Assembly: GCA_002437665.1 (NCBI GenBank)
Contig: DJQW01000001.1
Coordinates: 531,354-595,353, forward strand
Direction of reading: 5' to 3'
From: Alphaproteobacteria bacterium UBA6376
Lineage (GTDB): Bacteria > Pseudomonadota > Alphaproteobacteria > Rs-D84
DNA: 64,000 nucleotides
Shown piece by piece: positions 20,426 to 29,230 of this stretch (position 1 is its first letter; each line of letters begins with the position of its first letter). Position numbers and translations under genes: made by a program. The notes beneath the pieces are model-generated. The model saw nothing but the letters and a program-made list of their open reading frames with translations. It searched no databases and was not told the origin of the DNA.

Positions 20426-21832
20426 ATGACAGCCCCGTATCCAGAAAACTATATCAATGATATGGTTGCGGATCATGACAGAAAAAATCTGGCTGCGATA
20501 GAGGCGGCGCGTGCATCCGGTCGTATCAATGACGAGGCCGCAGCATACCTGTCCCGCCTGTATTCGGACAGCATGAAATGGTATCGCGAGGTATTTTATT
20601 TTCTGGGCAAATGTTTCGGTGCACCAAAAGCACCCGTGACGCGTTATGACTATGCCACCGACAGCGCGATTGATGAACCATTGCGCATCGCAGATATTCA
20701 CCCGTTTGCACCATATATCGTGCATCACCGTCTGGACGCTGACCCGATGCGTAACCAGTTCTTTTCCAGCGAGGCCAGACATAAAATTGATCTGGCCGTG
20801 TCGTCCATCGTGACGGTTATCGTTGGCGCACAGAAAAACGTTGATCGTGCGCTGGACAAAGTGGTTGGTAAATATTACGCCATGTACGTGGACGAGGTTG
20901 CCACCACCGTTCACCGCGTAATCGCCGCGCACGAGCGCGAAGCGTCCGCAAACGCAATCGCGAAAAAGATTCGCGAAAAATTGTCTGAACGTTATATTTC
21001 CACCCCGTCGGAAACTGTCTTGTCCATTATCGGTTCGGGACACGAACAAATCGCGGTGGAATTGGTGCGTGCGCTGGATAAAATTCAACCACCACATCTG
21101 CGCTTGCAGGACGTGTGGCGTGTAAAGTGCCTGTTTGATTTAATTCCACAGGCGCGTACGTTTATCGAACGCGTGCGTGAAATGATGCCGGAACGTATTT
21201 TGTCTGTGCGTGATAATTTCTATGATATGGACAACCCGCGTAATTACCGCGACGCGAAACTGATTATTGATATCGGCAAAGATGGCTTTGTCGTGCCAAT
21301 GGAAATTATATGTCAGGTTCGTACGTTCTTTGAATATGAACGCAAGACGCACGAACATTACGAGGTTGCGCGTAAAAAAGCATGCAAGACCAGCCAGAAT
21401 ATCGAACGTCGTTTGGCCGATTTTATGGAAGGGGGCGCGAAAGAATACAACCTGATGATATGCGACTGCTTGGAAAGTTTGTTTGACCGCGTTGGGTGGA
21501 ATATCTTGTACGGTCAGGGTAATAATGTCGCCTTGTTCGAAGGGTTCCCGAAAAAATGCACACTGTATTACCCACCGCGCGTTGTTGAACGCATCATGGG
21601 TAAATTGGAAGATGCCGTTGAAAACGAGGTATTTCATATCACCGATGCGCCAACAAAATTGACACAGGCCCAAGAATCAGAAATTTTCCGCTTTATGGCA
21701 AATTTCGTCTTGGTTGCGGCAATGCCGTACGGTCATCGTGGATGGTCTGTGCCGGTTGACACATTGTCGGGACGCCTGTTTAACTTTGTTATGATAGAGG
21801 TTCAGCGTTACTACAAGAAAGACGGCAAGTAA
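20426..21832 (+). CDS. Protein with divergent RelA/SpoT-like nucleotidyltransferase domain
   Basis: 468 residues. Residues about 230-335 align by eye with the RelA/SpoT synthetase fold: LRLQDVWRVKCLFDLIP matches the D-x-x-G-x-R block, VRDNFYDMDNPRNYRDAKLIIDI the K-D-Y…GYRS-x-H block, and MEIICQVRT…THEHYE the V-E-I-Q-I-R-T…EH block. The conserved Asp, Arg, Tyr, Glu and His positions are kept, while the Gly before Arg and the Ser after YR are changed. The flanking N- and C-terminal parts are helical and not recognised. Family members make (p)ppGpp or related alarmones; activity here is an inference. It follows lysS by 15 nt. Confidence 0.6.
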   Translation: MTAPYPENYINDMVADHDRKNLAAIEAARASGRINDEAAAYLSRLYSDSMKWYREVFYFLGKCFGAPKAPVTRYDYATDSAIDEPLRIADIHPFAPYIVHHRLDADPMRNQFFSSEARHKIDLAVSSIVTVIVGAQKNVDRALDKVVGKYYAMYVDEVATTVHRVIAAHEREASANAIAKKIREKLSERYISTPSETVLSIIGSGHEQIAVELVRALDKIQPPHLRLQDVWRVKCLFDLIPQARTFIERVREMMPERILSVRDNFYDMDNPRNYRDAKLIIDIGKDGFVVPMEIICQVRTFFEYERKTHEHYEVARKKACKTSQNIERRLADFMEGGAKEYNLMICDCLESLFDRVGWNILYGQGNNVALFEGFPKKCTLYYPPRVVERIMGKLEDAVENEVFHITDAPTKLTQAQESEIFRFMANFVLVAAMPYGHRGWSVPVDTLSGRLFNFVMIEVQRYYKKDGK

Positions 21833-21841
21833 TAAAAACAG

Positions 21842-21868
21842 AGCGGGGCAATTTGCCCCGCTTTATTT
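21842..21868 (+). terminator. Terminator after the RelA/SpoT-like gene
   Basis: AGCGGGGCA/TGCCCCGCT 9-bp stem with a 3-nt loop and T-rich tail. Confidence 0.8.
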
Positions 21869-22016
21869 GTTTTCGGCGCGCAATTATATCACATTTTTTC
21901 CTAAATCCATAGGAAAGTTATTTTCTTGCATTGCGTCGCCAAATTAGTCAAAATTATCACAGGTTCAGCGTAAGAGTTGCACAGAACCATAACAAGCATA
22001 ACAAAGGACTTAGATT

Positions 22017-22361
22017 ATGCGTCAAGGTAAAGTAAAATGGTATAACGGTAAAAAATGCTTTGGTTTCATTACACCAGATGCGCCAAACGCGGACGGCAAC
22101 ACAGATGATGTATTTGTTCATTCCAGCGCGTTAAAGGCCGCAGGCATCAGATTCTTGAATGAAAACGATATCGTTGAATTCGAAGAAGAAGTTCGTAATG
22201 GTAAACTGTCGGTAACTGAATTGAAATTGATTCAACGCGACGAAGAATCAGCGCGCAGATTTCATGAACGTCGCGCGGAACATCGCCGCGCAACCGAAGA
22301 CCGCAAACAGCGCGAGGAAAAAACAACCCGCCGCAGTTTTGCGTTCTGGAAAAAATCATAA
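22017..22361 (+). CDS. Cold-shock domain protein with basic C-terminal tail
   Basis: 114 residues. The cold-shock domain occupies about 1-72 with RNP1 KCFGFIT and RNP2 VFVHSS, and GKVKWYNGKK at the start. The tail from about 75 is very rich in Arg, Glu and Lys (RRFHERRAEHRRATEDRKQR), an extension not found in the usual 70-residue CspA. Binds single-stranded RNA/DNA. AAAGGA ribosome site. About 110 nt of upstream sequence with TTGCAT/TTGCGT elements may give a regulated 5' leader. Confidence 0.88.
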   Translation: MRQGKVKWYNGKKCFGFITPDAPNADGNTDDVFVHSSALKAAGIRFLNENDIVEFEEEVRNGKLSVTELKLIQRDEESARRFHERRAEHRRATEDRKQREEKTTRRSFAFWKKS

Positions 22362-22364
22362 AAA

Positions 22365-22385
22365 ACGGGGCATCGCCCCGTTTTT
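22365..22385 (+). terminator. Terminator of the cold-shock gene
   Basis: ACGGGGC/GCCCCGT stem, ATC loop, T-tract. Confidence 0.85.
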
Positions 22386-22386
22386 A

Positions 22387-22690
22387 ATTCCCCGCCCACG
22401 GAGGGGTGTCCGCGTAGCGGACGGGGAGGGTTACTGATTAGTGACACAGTGATTCAGTGATAAAGTGATTTAGTTTTATAATGTTGCGCCGAATGGCGCA
22501 CTTTTTTATTTACTGGATTGCTTCACTGCGTTCGCAATGACAACGTTTCTAGGAAATTAGTATTTTTTGTCATTGCGAGCGAGCGTAGCGACGCGCGGCA
22601 ATCCAGTGGGTAACGTTGCGCGCAGCGCACATATTTATCGTCGCCACCGGCGCGGACGGATTTTCGTGGTTGTATTTTTCCCTATTTGCA
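22387..22690. repeat. Intergenic repeat mosaic 1
   Basis: No gene. Holds four modules seen again elsewhere in the window: a CCGCGTAGCGGACGGGGAGG block, a tract of short 'agtgat' repeats, a GCGCC-GAAT-GGCGC hairpin followed by T's and ACTGGATTGC…CGCAATGACA, and the inverse unit TCATTGCGAGCG…GGCAATCCAGT. Confidence 0.75.
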
Positions 22691-22727
22691 CTACAATAAC
22701 ATTGAATAATAACAAAAGGATTAAATC

Positions 22728-23267
22728 ATGTGGACAGCAGTTGCAATCGTTGCAGTATTGGTTTTGTATTTTATCGCCGTGTATAACGGTCTGGTTGCGC
22801 GCAAGAATCAGGCGCGCGAGGCATTTGCCACAATCGACACCCAATTAAAGCGTCGATATGATTTGATTCCTAATCTGGTTGAAACGGTACGTGGCGCGGC
22901 AAAGCACGAACGTGAAACGCTGGACGCGGTTATCGCGGCGCGCAATTCAGCCATGAATGCGACCGGCGATGCACGCGCGGCGGCGGAAAACCAGTTGTCG
23001 GGGGCACTGAAAAGTATCTTTGCATTGTCGGAAAATTACCCGACATTGCGCGCGAATGAAAACTTTTTGGAATTACAGCGTGAATTGTCCGATACAGAAA
23101 ACAAAATTCAGGCATCGCGCCAGTTCTATAACACCGTGGTCATGGCGTTGAATACCCAAATTGACCAGTTCCCATCGAACATTGTCGCCCGCGCGTTTGG
23201 CATTACGCACGAACAGTTGTTTGCGGCGGACGATGCGTCACGTGCCAACCCAACGGTAAAGTTCTGA
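22728..23267 (+). CDS. LemA family protein
   Basis: 179 residues. N-terminal membrane helix (WTAVAIVAVLVLYFIAVYNGL) with LemA signature blocks RRYDLIPNLVETVRG and ELQRELSDTENKIQASRQFYN. The rest is a helical bundle exposed outside the membrane. LemA function is poorly known, often near peptidases. AAAGGA ribosome site. Overlaps the next gene (TGATG). Confidence 0.92.
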   Translation: MWTAVAIVAVLVLYFIAVYNGLVARKNQAREAFATIDTQLKRRYDLIPNLVETVRGAAKHERETLDAVIAARNSAMNATGDARAAAENQLSGALKSIFALSENYPTLRANENFLELQRELSDTENKIQASRQFYNTVVMALNTQIDQFPSNIVARAFGITHEQLFAADDASRANPTVKF

Positions 23268-24118
23268 TGCAAGATTTTACTCTGCATACCCATACAATCG
23301 GTTTTGACGGTAAAAACACGTCCGCCCAAATGGCGACGCGTGCCGCAGAAATGGGGATGACGGCAATCGGGATTTCAAATCACTTTATCGTGCACCCGAA
23401 TGTTCGTTGCGCACCAATGTATAAGTACGCCGTGCGCTATGGGTATGATGCGATTTATTCTGAATCTTTTGATGATACAATCGCGCATTTTCAGGCGCAC
23501 TATGACGAATTGGACAAATTGTCCCAGACGTCCGGCATTCGTATTTTGCGCGGGATGGAGGTTGACTATTTCACATACCCCACGTGGCGTGCCGAATTTG
23601 AACGCGCTGTGCGGATTCTGCGTCCCGATTACATTATTGGAACGGCGCATTTTGTGGAATATGGGGGCGTCCTGTGCAATACGCACGATGCAGCGCACGC
23701 GTCGCCGGACGTCCAGAATCAGATGCTGAAAACATATTGGACAAATATTCGTGATGCGGCGTCGTCCGGTCTGTTCACATGGATGGCACATCTGGATTTG
23801 TATAAAAAGGCGGGGCTGGGGCACACAGAACGGTGGCGCGATGCGGAATCCGCCGCACTGGACGCGATTGCGGCGTCAAATACCGCGATGGAAATAAATA
23901 CCAGTTTATATGAACGTGGTGATGAACCGTACCCATCGCAGCGCATTGTAAAAATGGCGGTTGACCGCAATATTCCCATCTTGCTCAGCGACGATGCCCA
24001 TGCAGCTGATAAAATAGGGCGATTTTGGTCGCGCGGGGACGCGTTTGCCCACGAATGTGGCGTAAAAAACACCATGTCTTTACAGAAAATACTTGATTTT
24101 CGGACAAAAACACTATAA
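23267..24118 (+). CDS. PHP-domain phosphoesterase (histidinol-phosphatase type)
   Basis: 283 residues. PHP metal motifs in order: LHTHT near residue 6, GISNHF near 36, EVDYF near 99, IIGTAHFV, MAHLDL near 170, and LLSDDAHAADKIG near 240. HisK-like PHP enzymes hydrolyse phosphoesters such as histidinol phosphate. No other his genes are seen here, so the substrate is open. Translationally coupled to lemA. Confidence 0.8.
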   Translation: MQDFTLHTHTIGFDGKNTSAQMATRAAEMGMTAIGISNHFIVHPNVRCAPMYKYAVRYGYDAIYSESFDDTIAHFQAHYDELDKLSQTSGIRILRGMEVDYFTYPTWRAEFERAVRILRPDYIIGTAHFVEYGGVLCNTHDAAHASPDVQNQMLKTYWTNIRDAASSGLFTWMAHLDLYKKAGLGHTERWRDAESAALDAIAASNTAMEINTSLYERGDEPYPSQRIVKMAVDRNIPILLSDDAHAADKIGRFWSRGDAFAHECGVKNTMSLQKILDFRTKTL

Positions 24119-24236
24119 ACTGAGCGCGCTGGACAATCAGAACTGATTACTGCGACGATGGTTTTTTGGCATCGCACGCGATAAGGAATCTGTGAAAAAT
24201 CTGGCACCTAAAAACCAAAAACAAAGGATTAAAATT

Positions 24237-24869
24237 ATGGCAAGAGCAGGCGCGAAACGCAGCACTCGTAAATTGAAAATCGCCCGCAGTTTGGGCGTGA
24301 ACCTGTGGGGTCAGGCAAAATCTCCATTTAACAAACGTAAATACAAACCTGGTCAACATGGGCCAACATCTCGTGGTGGCAATTCGTCTGATTACGCAAA
24401 ACAGATGCGCGCAAAACAGACATTAAAGGGTTACTATGGCAACATCGGTGAAAAGAAGTTCCGTGCATATTATTTGGAAGCAGATAATATGAAGGGCGAC
24501 ACACCAGATAACTTGATTGGTTTGCTGGAACGTCGTTTGGACGCCGTTGTGTATCGTTCAAAATTGGCACCAACCGTTTTCTCGGCACGCCAGTTGGTCA
24601 GCCACGGTCACATCTATGTCAATGGAAAACGCGTTAAAATCGCATCTTATCAGGTAAAACCAGGTGACGTTATCACCGTCAGCGAAAAAGCAAAACAGAT
24701 GCCATTGGTTGTTTTGGCACTGGAATCTGCGGAACGCAACTGGCCAGATTACATCAACGTGGACAGCGCGAATTTCACAGCAACATTTGCACGTGTTCCA
24801 TCGTTCGAAGATGTTCCATACCCAGTTCAGATGTTCCCAGAATTGGTTGTCGAATTTTATTCTCGTTAA
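24237..24869 (+). CDS. rpsD: 30S ribosomal protein S4
   Basis: 210 residues from ATG 24237 with AAAGGA upstream; further upstream frame lacks family similarity. Typical bacterial S4: [37 protein letters not shown] and the S4 RNA-binding fold [17 protein letters not shown]. Primary 16S rRNA binder. Stands alone with its own terminator. Confidence 0.97.
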   Translation: MARAGAKRSTRKLKIARSLGVNLWGQAKSPFNKRKYKPGQHGPTSRGGNSSDYAKQMRAKQTLKGYYGNIGEKKFRAYYLEADNMKGDTPDNLIGLLERRLDAVVYRSKLAPTVFSARQLVSHGHIYVNGKRVKIASYQVKPGDVITVSEKAKQMPLVVLALESAERNWPDYINVDSANFTATFARVPSFEDVPYPVQMFPELVVEFYSR

Positions 24870-24900
24870 AGATAATAAAAATCGAAACGATTATGAAAAA

Positions 24901-24928
24901 ACGCGCCACTTCGGCGCGTTTTTATTTT
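24901..24928 (+). terminator. Terminator of rpsD
   Basis: ACGCGCC/GGCGCGT stem with 5-nt loop and T-tract. Confidence 0.85.
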
Positions 24929-24987
24929 GATTTTTATGCACAAATATCGTATCATTTAATACAAGAAAAAATATAGAGAGTATTACT

Positions 24988-26037
24988 ATGTCCAAAGATA
25001 TTATTTTAACCGGTATTCGTCCGACCGGCCCACTGCACATCGGGCACATGGTTGGCGCGTTGATGCCGAATATTGCAATCCAGAACGCCGGCGGCTATGC
25101 AAAAATGTATGCAATGATTGCCGATGCCCAGGGGTTGACCGATAATTTTGATAACCCGACGCGGGTTCGCGAAAATGTTATGGAAATCACGCTGGACATG
25201 TTGGCGGCGGGTTATGATCCGGCCAAGACCACTATGTTCATTCAGTCAGAGGTTTCAGAACTGACCGAACTGACGTTCTATTACATGAATTTGGTGACGG
25301 TTGCGCGCCTGCAACGTAATCCAACGGTTAAAACCGAAATCGCGCAAAAGGAAAAGTTTAATGGTGGCGTGCCGGTTGGGTTCTTTACATACCCAATATC
25401 ACAGGCGGCGGACATCACGGCATTTGGCGCAAATATCGTCCCAGTTGGCGAAGACCAGTTACCTATGTTGGAACAGGCGTCTGAAATCGTGCACAAATTC
25501 AACAGCATTTATGGCGACACATTGACCATGCCACGCGCGGTTGTGCCTCAGTCGAAATCGGCGGCACGTCTGCCGGGGACGGATGGCAATGCGAAAATGA
25601 GCAAGAGTTTGAACAACGGTATTTACCTGAAAGATTCCGCAGATGAAATCGCGGCCAAGGTTAAAACGATGTTCACCGATCCAAATCATATTCGCGTCAC
25701 AGACCCCGGTAACACCACAGACAATCCGGTATTCATTTACCTGTCGGTGTTTGCGCGTCCGGAACATTTTGCGGCATTTTTGCCAGAGTATGCGAACTAT
25801 GCCGAATTGGCGGCGCACTATGAACGCGGCGGTTTGGGCGATGTAAAGGTTAAAAAGTTCCTGAACGAAGTAATGCAGGAAACATTGCGCCCAATTCGTG
25901 AACGTCGCGAACAGTTGGCACGTGATCCCGCATCGGTAATGGAAATCTTGCGTCGTGGCACAATGGACGCACGCGCGGCGGCGGCGGAAACCGTCAAACG
26001 GGTCAAGACCGCGATGAAACTGAACTATTTTGACTAA
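24988..26037 (+). CDS. trpS: Tryptophanyl-tRNA synthetase
   Basis: 349 residues. Class I signature PLHIGHMVGAL near 16 (HIGH) and AKMSKSLNN near 203 (KMSKS). Trp-binding region with MIADAQGLTD and YPISQAADI. Charges tRNA-Trp. Followed 28 nt later by a SIMPL-domain gene on the same strand. Confidence 0.95.
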   Translation: MSKDIILTGIRPTGPLHIGHMVGALMPNIAIQNAGGYAKMYAMIADAQGLTDNFDNPTRVRENVMEITLDMLAAGYDPAKTTMFIQSEVSELTELTFYYMNLVTVARLQRNPTVKTEIAQKEKFNGGVPVGFFTYPISQAADITAFGANIVPVGEDQLPMLEQASEIVHKFNSIYGDTLTMPRAVVPQSKSAARLPGTDGNAKMSKSLNNGIYLKDSADEIAAKVKTMFTDPNHIRVTDPGNTTDNPVFIYLSVFARPEHFAAFLPEYANYAELAAHYERGGLGDVKVKKFLNEVMQETLRPIRERREQLARDPASVMEILRRGTMDARAAAAETVKRVKTAMKLNYFD

Positions 26038-26065
26038 ATAAAACACAAAAATAAAGGGAGAGAAT

Positions 26066-26806
26066 ATGAAAAAAACATTAGTGTGGGCGGGCAGTGTAAT
26101 CGGTGCTGGCGCGGTGCTGGCATTGGTGTTTGGCTGGCTGGAACAGCCACGTGATATTCGCACTGTGTCGGTATCGGGCGAATGCCTGACCACCGCGCCA
26201 AAGGACAGAACGGCAATCACGCTGCGCGTGACAACGTTGGACAAATCGGCGGCGGTTTCCATGAAACAGGCCACGGCAAAAATTGCCGAAATTACAGAGT
26301 ACCTGAAAAAACAAGATGTCCAAATGCAAACCACCGATTTCAATTCGTATGAAAAAACCGAATGGAATCGCGAATTGCAGAAATCTGAAACATTGGGCAT
26401 TGAAACATCCATCGCGGTCGAGGTTTCAGCCGACAACGTCGATATAATCGAAAAAATCTTGACCCAATTCGCGGGACAAAAGGACGTATATTCTGAAAAC
26501 CTGCGCATGTACACCAGCAATGAAACCATGAAACCAATTATGGAAAAATGCTTGGGCACGGCCGTTGAAAATGCGCGCACGCGTGCAGACGCATTGGCGG
26601 CGGGCGATAAACGTCACGCGGGCAAAATGCTGGCCGTATCATACGACGTAAATACCCGTTCGTCGTACCAGCCATTGGCGTCTAATTTCTTGCGCACCAA
26701 GGCGACAGTGGAAACGGCAGATGCCGGCGCATACGTTGGCGGTGGTCTGGTGACCAAGGATACAGAGGTTTCCGTCACCGTATCTGCAACATTTGAAATC
26801 AGATAA
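26066..26806 (+). CDS. SIMPL (DUF541) domain periplasmic protein
   Basis: 246 residues with an N-terminal membrane anchor or signal (VWAGSVIGAGAVLALVFGWL), then the SIMPL pattern: IRTVSVSGECLTTAPKDRTAITLRV, ETSIAVEVSADNVDIIEKIL, and ARTRADALAAGDKRHAGKMLAVSYD. Family members are periplasmic or surface proteins of unclear role. AGGGAGAG ribosome site. Confidence 0.85.
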   Translation: MKKTLVWAGSVIGAGAVLALVFGWLEQPRDIRTVSVSGECLTTAPKDRTAITLRVTTLDKSAAVSMKQATAKIAEITEYLKKQDVQMQTTDFNSYEKTEWNRELQKSETLGIETSIAVEVSADNVDIIEKILTQFAGQKDVYSENLRMYTSNETMKPIMEKCLGTAVENARTRADALAAGDKRHAGKMLAVSYDVNTRSSYQPLASNFLRTKATVETADAGAYVGGGLVTKDTEVSVTVSATFEIR

Positions 26807-26809
26807 TTT

Positions 26810-26890
26810 ATATTACATGGTTGTCGCGTTATGCCCCATTGTCATTGCGAGCGTAGCGCGGCAATCCAGTAAATAAAACAGTTCGCCACG
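26810..26890. repeat. Intergenic repeat, single unit
   Basis: One copy of the TCATTGCGAGCG…GGCAATCCAGT unit (about 26840-26870) between the SIMPL gene and the Xer recombinase, followed by a small GCCACGGCG palindrome. Confidence 0.65.
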
Positions 26891-26905
26891 GCGACAAATT
26901 TATAC

Positions 26906-27817
26906 ATGAACGAAATCGTTGCCGAATTTATAGAATACCTGACGAATACGAAAAATTATTCGTCGCACACCGCCACGGCATACGAAACAGATATTTCCGA
27001 TTTTATCAAATTCTGGGACAATTATGCGGGCGGCACGGCGACGCTGGCCGATATGGCGCGCGCCGACACGCTGTGTTTTCGCGCGTGGTTGGCGGACAGG
27101 GCGCGTCGCAATTTGGCGCACAAATCAACTGCGCGGGCACTGTCGTCACTGCGTGGTTTTTATAAATTCTTGGCAAAGCATCACGGTATAAAAAACGATG
27201 CAATCGGATTGATTTCATCACCAAAAGTTCCCCGTAAATTGTCCAAAGCGATAGATGTTACCGATGTCGAAAACATGCACGATGCCATTCGCAGTATCGA
27301 CGAAAATGAACCGTGGATTGCCGCACGTGATTGGGCACTGGTGGTGTTGATATTTGGTTGTGGCCTGCGTATATCAGAGGCATTGTCGCTGACCAATTCT
27401 GACGTCCGCACGCACCCCGATACATTACGCATAATGGGCAAGGGATCAAAGGAACGCATCGTTCCTGTATTGCCCGCTGTGTGGGACGCGATTGATAAAT
27501 ATACATCGGTGCGCCCATTTGGCAATTCGCCCGATGACCCGCTGTTTCGCAGTGTGCGCGGCCTGCCCATGTCGTCACGTATGGCGGAAAAAGTTATTGA
27601 ACACGTCCGTAAATATTTACAGTTGCCCGATTATGTGACGCCGCACGCGCTGCGACATACATTTGCCACGGCATTGTTGGCGGGCGGGGCGGATTTGCGC
27701 AGCTTGCAAGAATTGCTGGGGCACGCGTCCCTGTCCACGACCCAGTTGTACACGCGCGTCAACATGGCGGAAATCACGAACATTTATAACCACGCCCACC
27801 CCTTGGCAGATAAATAG
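26906..27817 (+). CDS. xerC: Tyrosine recombinase XerC-type
   Basis: 303 residues. N-terminal SAM-like core-binding domain to about 115, then the catalytic domain with all six residues: R in GCGLRISEALSL, K in GKGSKERIVPV, HALRHTFAT (H-x-x-R), GHASLSTTQLYTRV (H and Tyr nucleophile). XerC/XerD resolve chromosome dimers at dif. C versus D is not certain. No clear ribosome site. The stop TAG is part of the repeat that begins cluster 27818-28327. Confidence 0.88.
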   Translation: MNEIVAEFIEYLTNTKNYSSHTATAYETDISDFIKFWDNYAGGTATLADMARADTLCFRAWLADRARRNLAHKSTARALSSLRGFYKFLAKHHGIKNDAIGLISSPKVPRKLSKAIDVTDVENMHDAIRSIDENEPWIAARDWALVVLIFGCGLRISEALSLTNSDVRTHPDTLRIMGKGSKERIVPVLPAVWDAIDKYTSVRPFGNSPDDPLFRSVRGLPMSSRMAEKVIEHVRKYLQLPDYVTPHALRHTFATALLAGGADLRSLQELLGHASLSTTQLYTRVNMAEITNIYNHAHPLADK

Positions 27818-28327
27818 AGAATAGATAATAGAGAATAGATAATAGATTTTGTGCTATTTCTAGAACGTACTAAATTCCCCTCCATTGGAGGGGTGTCCGC
27901 AGGACGGGGAGGGTTACTGGTCAGTGACACAGTGATATAGTGATAAAGTGATTCAGTTTTAGAATATAAAACTTAAAAACTGTGTCGTCTGCGGACTGCG
28001 TCCTTGCCGCAACCTTCGCGTACCGCTCGGTTTCATTCCGGTGCTCGACACCGGAATCTAGGTAAATAGAAGAGCCGCGCCAAATGGCGCACTTTTATAT
28101 TTACTGGATTGCTTCGTCATTTCATTCCTCGCAATGACAATGTTTCTAGCACGTGTGTCACCTGCGGGCTGCATTCCCACCACTATCCTTTTTCTTGGCT
28201 CTACTAGCACTTTTGTCATTGCGAGCGCAGCGTGGCAATCCAGTTGATAATGTTGCGCAGCGCATATAAGAGAGTGCGCCATCGGCGCACAATATCTATT
28301 ATCTATGCTCTATTATCTATTCTCTAA
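27818..28327. repeat. Intergenic repeat mosaic 2 with inverted AT-rich borders
   Basis: No gene. Begins with two copies of an AGAGAATAGATAAT unit (27818-27846) and ends with the inverted form (28294-28326). Inside are the GGAGGGGTGTCCG block, the CCGGTGCTCGACACCGG palindrome, a GCGCCAAATGGCGC hairpin with ACTGGATTGC…CAATGACA, the TGCATTCCCACCACTATCC unit, and the TCATTGCGAGCG…CAATCCAGT unit. Confidence 0.75.
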
Positions 28328-29128
28328 TCACGGTTTTTCGACATTAAAACTGCGCGAGCGCATTTTTGTTGCGCGTTCGCCCAATGTGCGCTGAATCCCA
28401 CGGCGACGTGCCATACGAAATGCCATCGTTTCCGCCGTGACGGGCTGTTCAGGATGGGCGGCATAACTGGCCTTGCGATCCGCCATTAGGCGTTGCAAGA
28501 ACGTATCAATAAAATCGGGCTGCATGTTTTCACGACATATCTGGCGATACATGTGATAGATTTCGCGATATTGACGTTTGGCCTCGGCACGAATAGCGCG
28601 GAATTGTTCACCGGTCAACCGTTCGGCACGTCTGATCCATTCGTCGCGGGCGATGGAATATGCACTGCCAACCTTGTACATATCAGGGCCATACATCGGG
28701 GTGGATACCTCTACAACCTCTATATCAATACCACGACCACATACGCGAATACGATATTTGCGCAACCACGCGCCCAGCATAGATTTTATAATGGTGCGCA
28801 AATCAATGCCCGCCAATTTTTCGCGCATCGGCGACAAATCCGCCACGATACAGATATCAATATCGCTGTTTTCGTCATAGTAATAATTGGTGGTCGACCC
28901 GTGGACGAAAATATCACGAATGCAATCGTCCGGAATGGGCAGGCCCACGCGTTGCATAAATCGAATATAGTTCCACGCAATCAGTTGCAATGAATTGGAC
29001 ACCAACTTGTTCATCTTGCCGGTTTCAGTCCAAATATTGGGTTCTAATGATTTATGATAAATAAAGCGTGGCCACGTTTTGGGGCGCAATATGGGTAATG
29101 ACGTTCTTAAACTGCGTTCAAATAACAT
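28328..29128 (-). CDS. Nucleotidyltransferase-fold protein
   Basis: 266 residues from ATG 29128 (AAGAGA upstream). The polymerase-beta nucleotidyltransferase motif reads VHGSTTNYYYDENSDIDICIV near 74-94 (GS…DxD), followed by a third acidic strand GIDIEVVEVST near 130. The C-terminal third is helical and Arg-rich (FRMARRRGIQRTL). Could be an adenylyl- or nucleotidyltransferase of unknown target. No HEPN or toxin partner is adjacent. Confidence 0.75.
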   Translation of the reverse strand: MLFERSLRTSLPILRPKTWPRFIYHKSLEPNIWTETGKMNKLVSNSLQLIAWNYIRFMQRVGLPIPDDCIRDIFVHGSTTNYYYDENSDIDICIVADLSPMREKLAGIDLRTIIKSMLGAWLRKYRIRVCGRGIDIEVVEVSTPMYGPDMYKVGSAYSIARDEWIRRAERLTGEQFRAIRAEAKRQYREIYHMYRQICRENMQPDFIDTFLQRLMADRKASYAAHPEQPVTAETMAFRMARRRGIQRTLGERATKMRSRSFNVEKP

Positions 29129-29207
29129 AATTATGTCTCTTTTGCTGATGAATACACTAGCACAGACGGGATTCTCAGCGCAACAAGAAAGTGAAAATAT
29201 AAAAAAA

Positions 29208-29230
29208 ACGGGGCAATGCCCCGTTTTTTA
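29208..29230. terminator. Terminator of rnj
   Basis: ACGGGGCA/TGCCCCGT hairpin with A-tract on the left, which is the T-tract for the minus-strand rnj transcript; also T-rich on the right. Confidence 0.85.

Noticed and set aside
23267..24118. Histidine biosynthesis gene (hisK) as firm call
   Set aside because: PHP motifs are clear but no other his genes are near and PHP enzymes vary in substrate, so only the family is given.
25459..26580. Long minus-strand frame across trpS and the SIMPL gene
   Set aside because: Spans two clear genes on the other strand and looks like an antisense artefact.
28058..28282. Protein frame found in near-identical form also at 38120-38359 and partly at 53.5-53.9 kb
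   Set aside because: It is a translation through the repeat modules and has no ribosome site or conserved start; identity comes from the DNA repeats.
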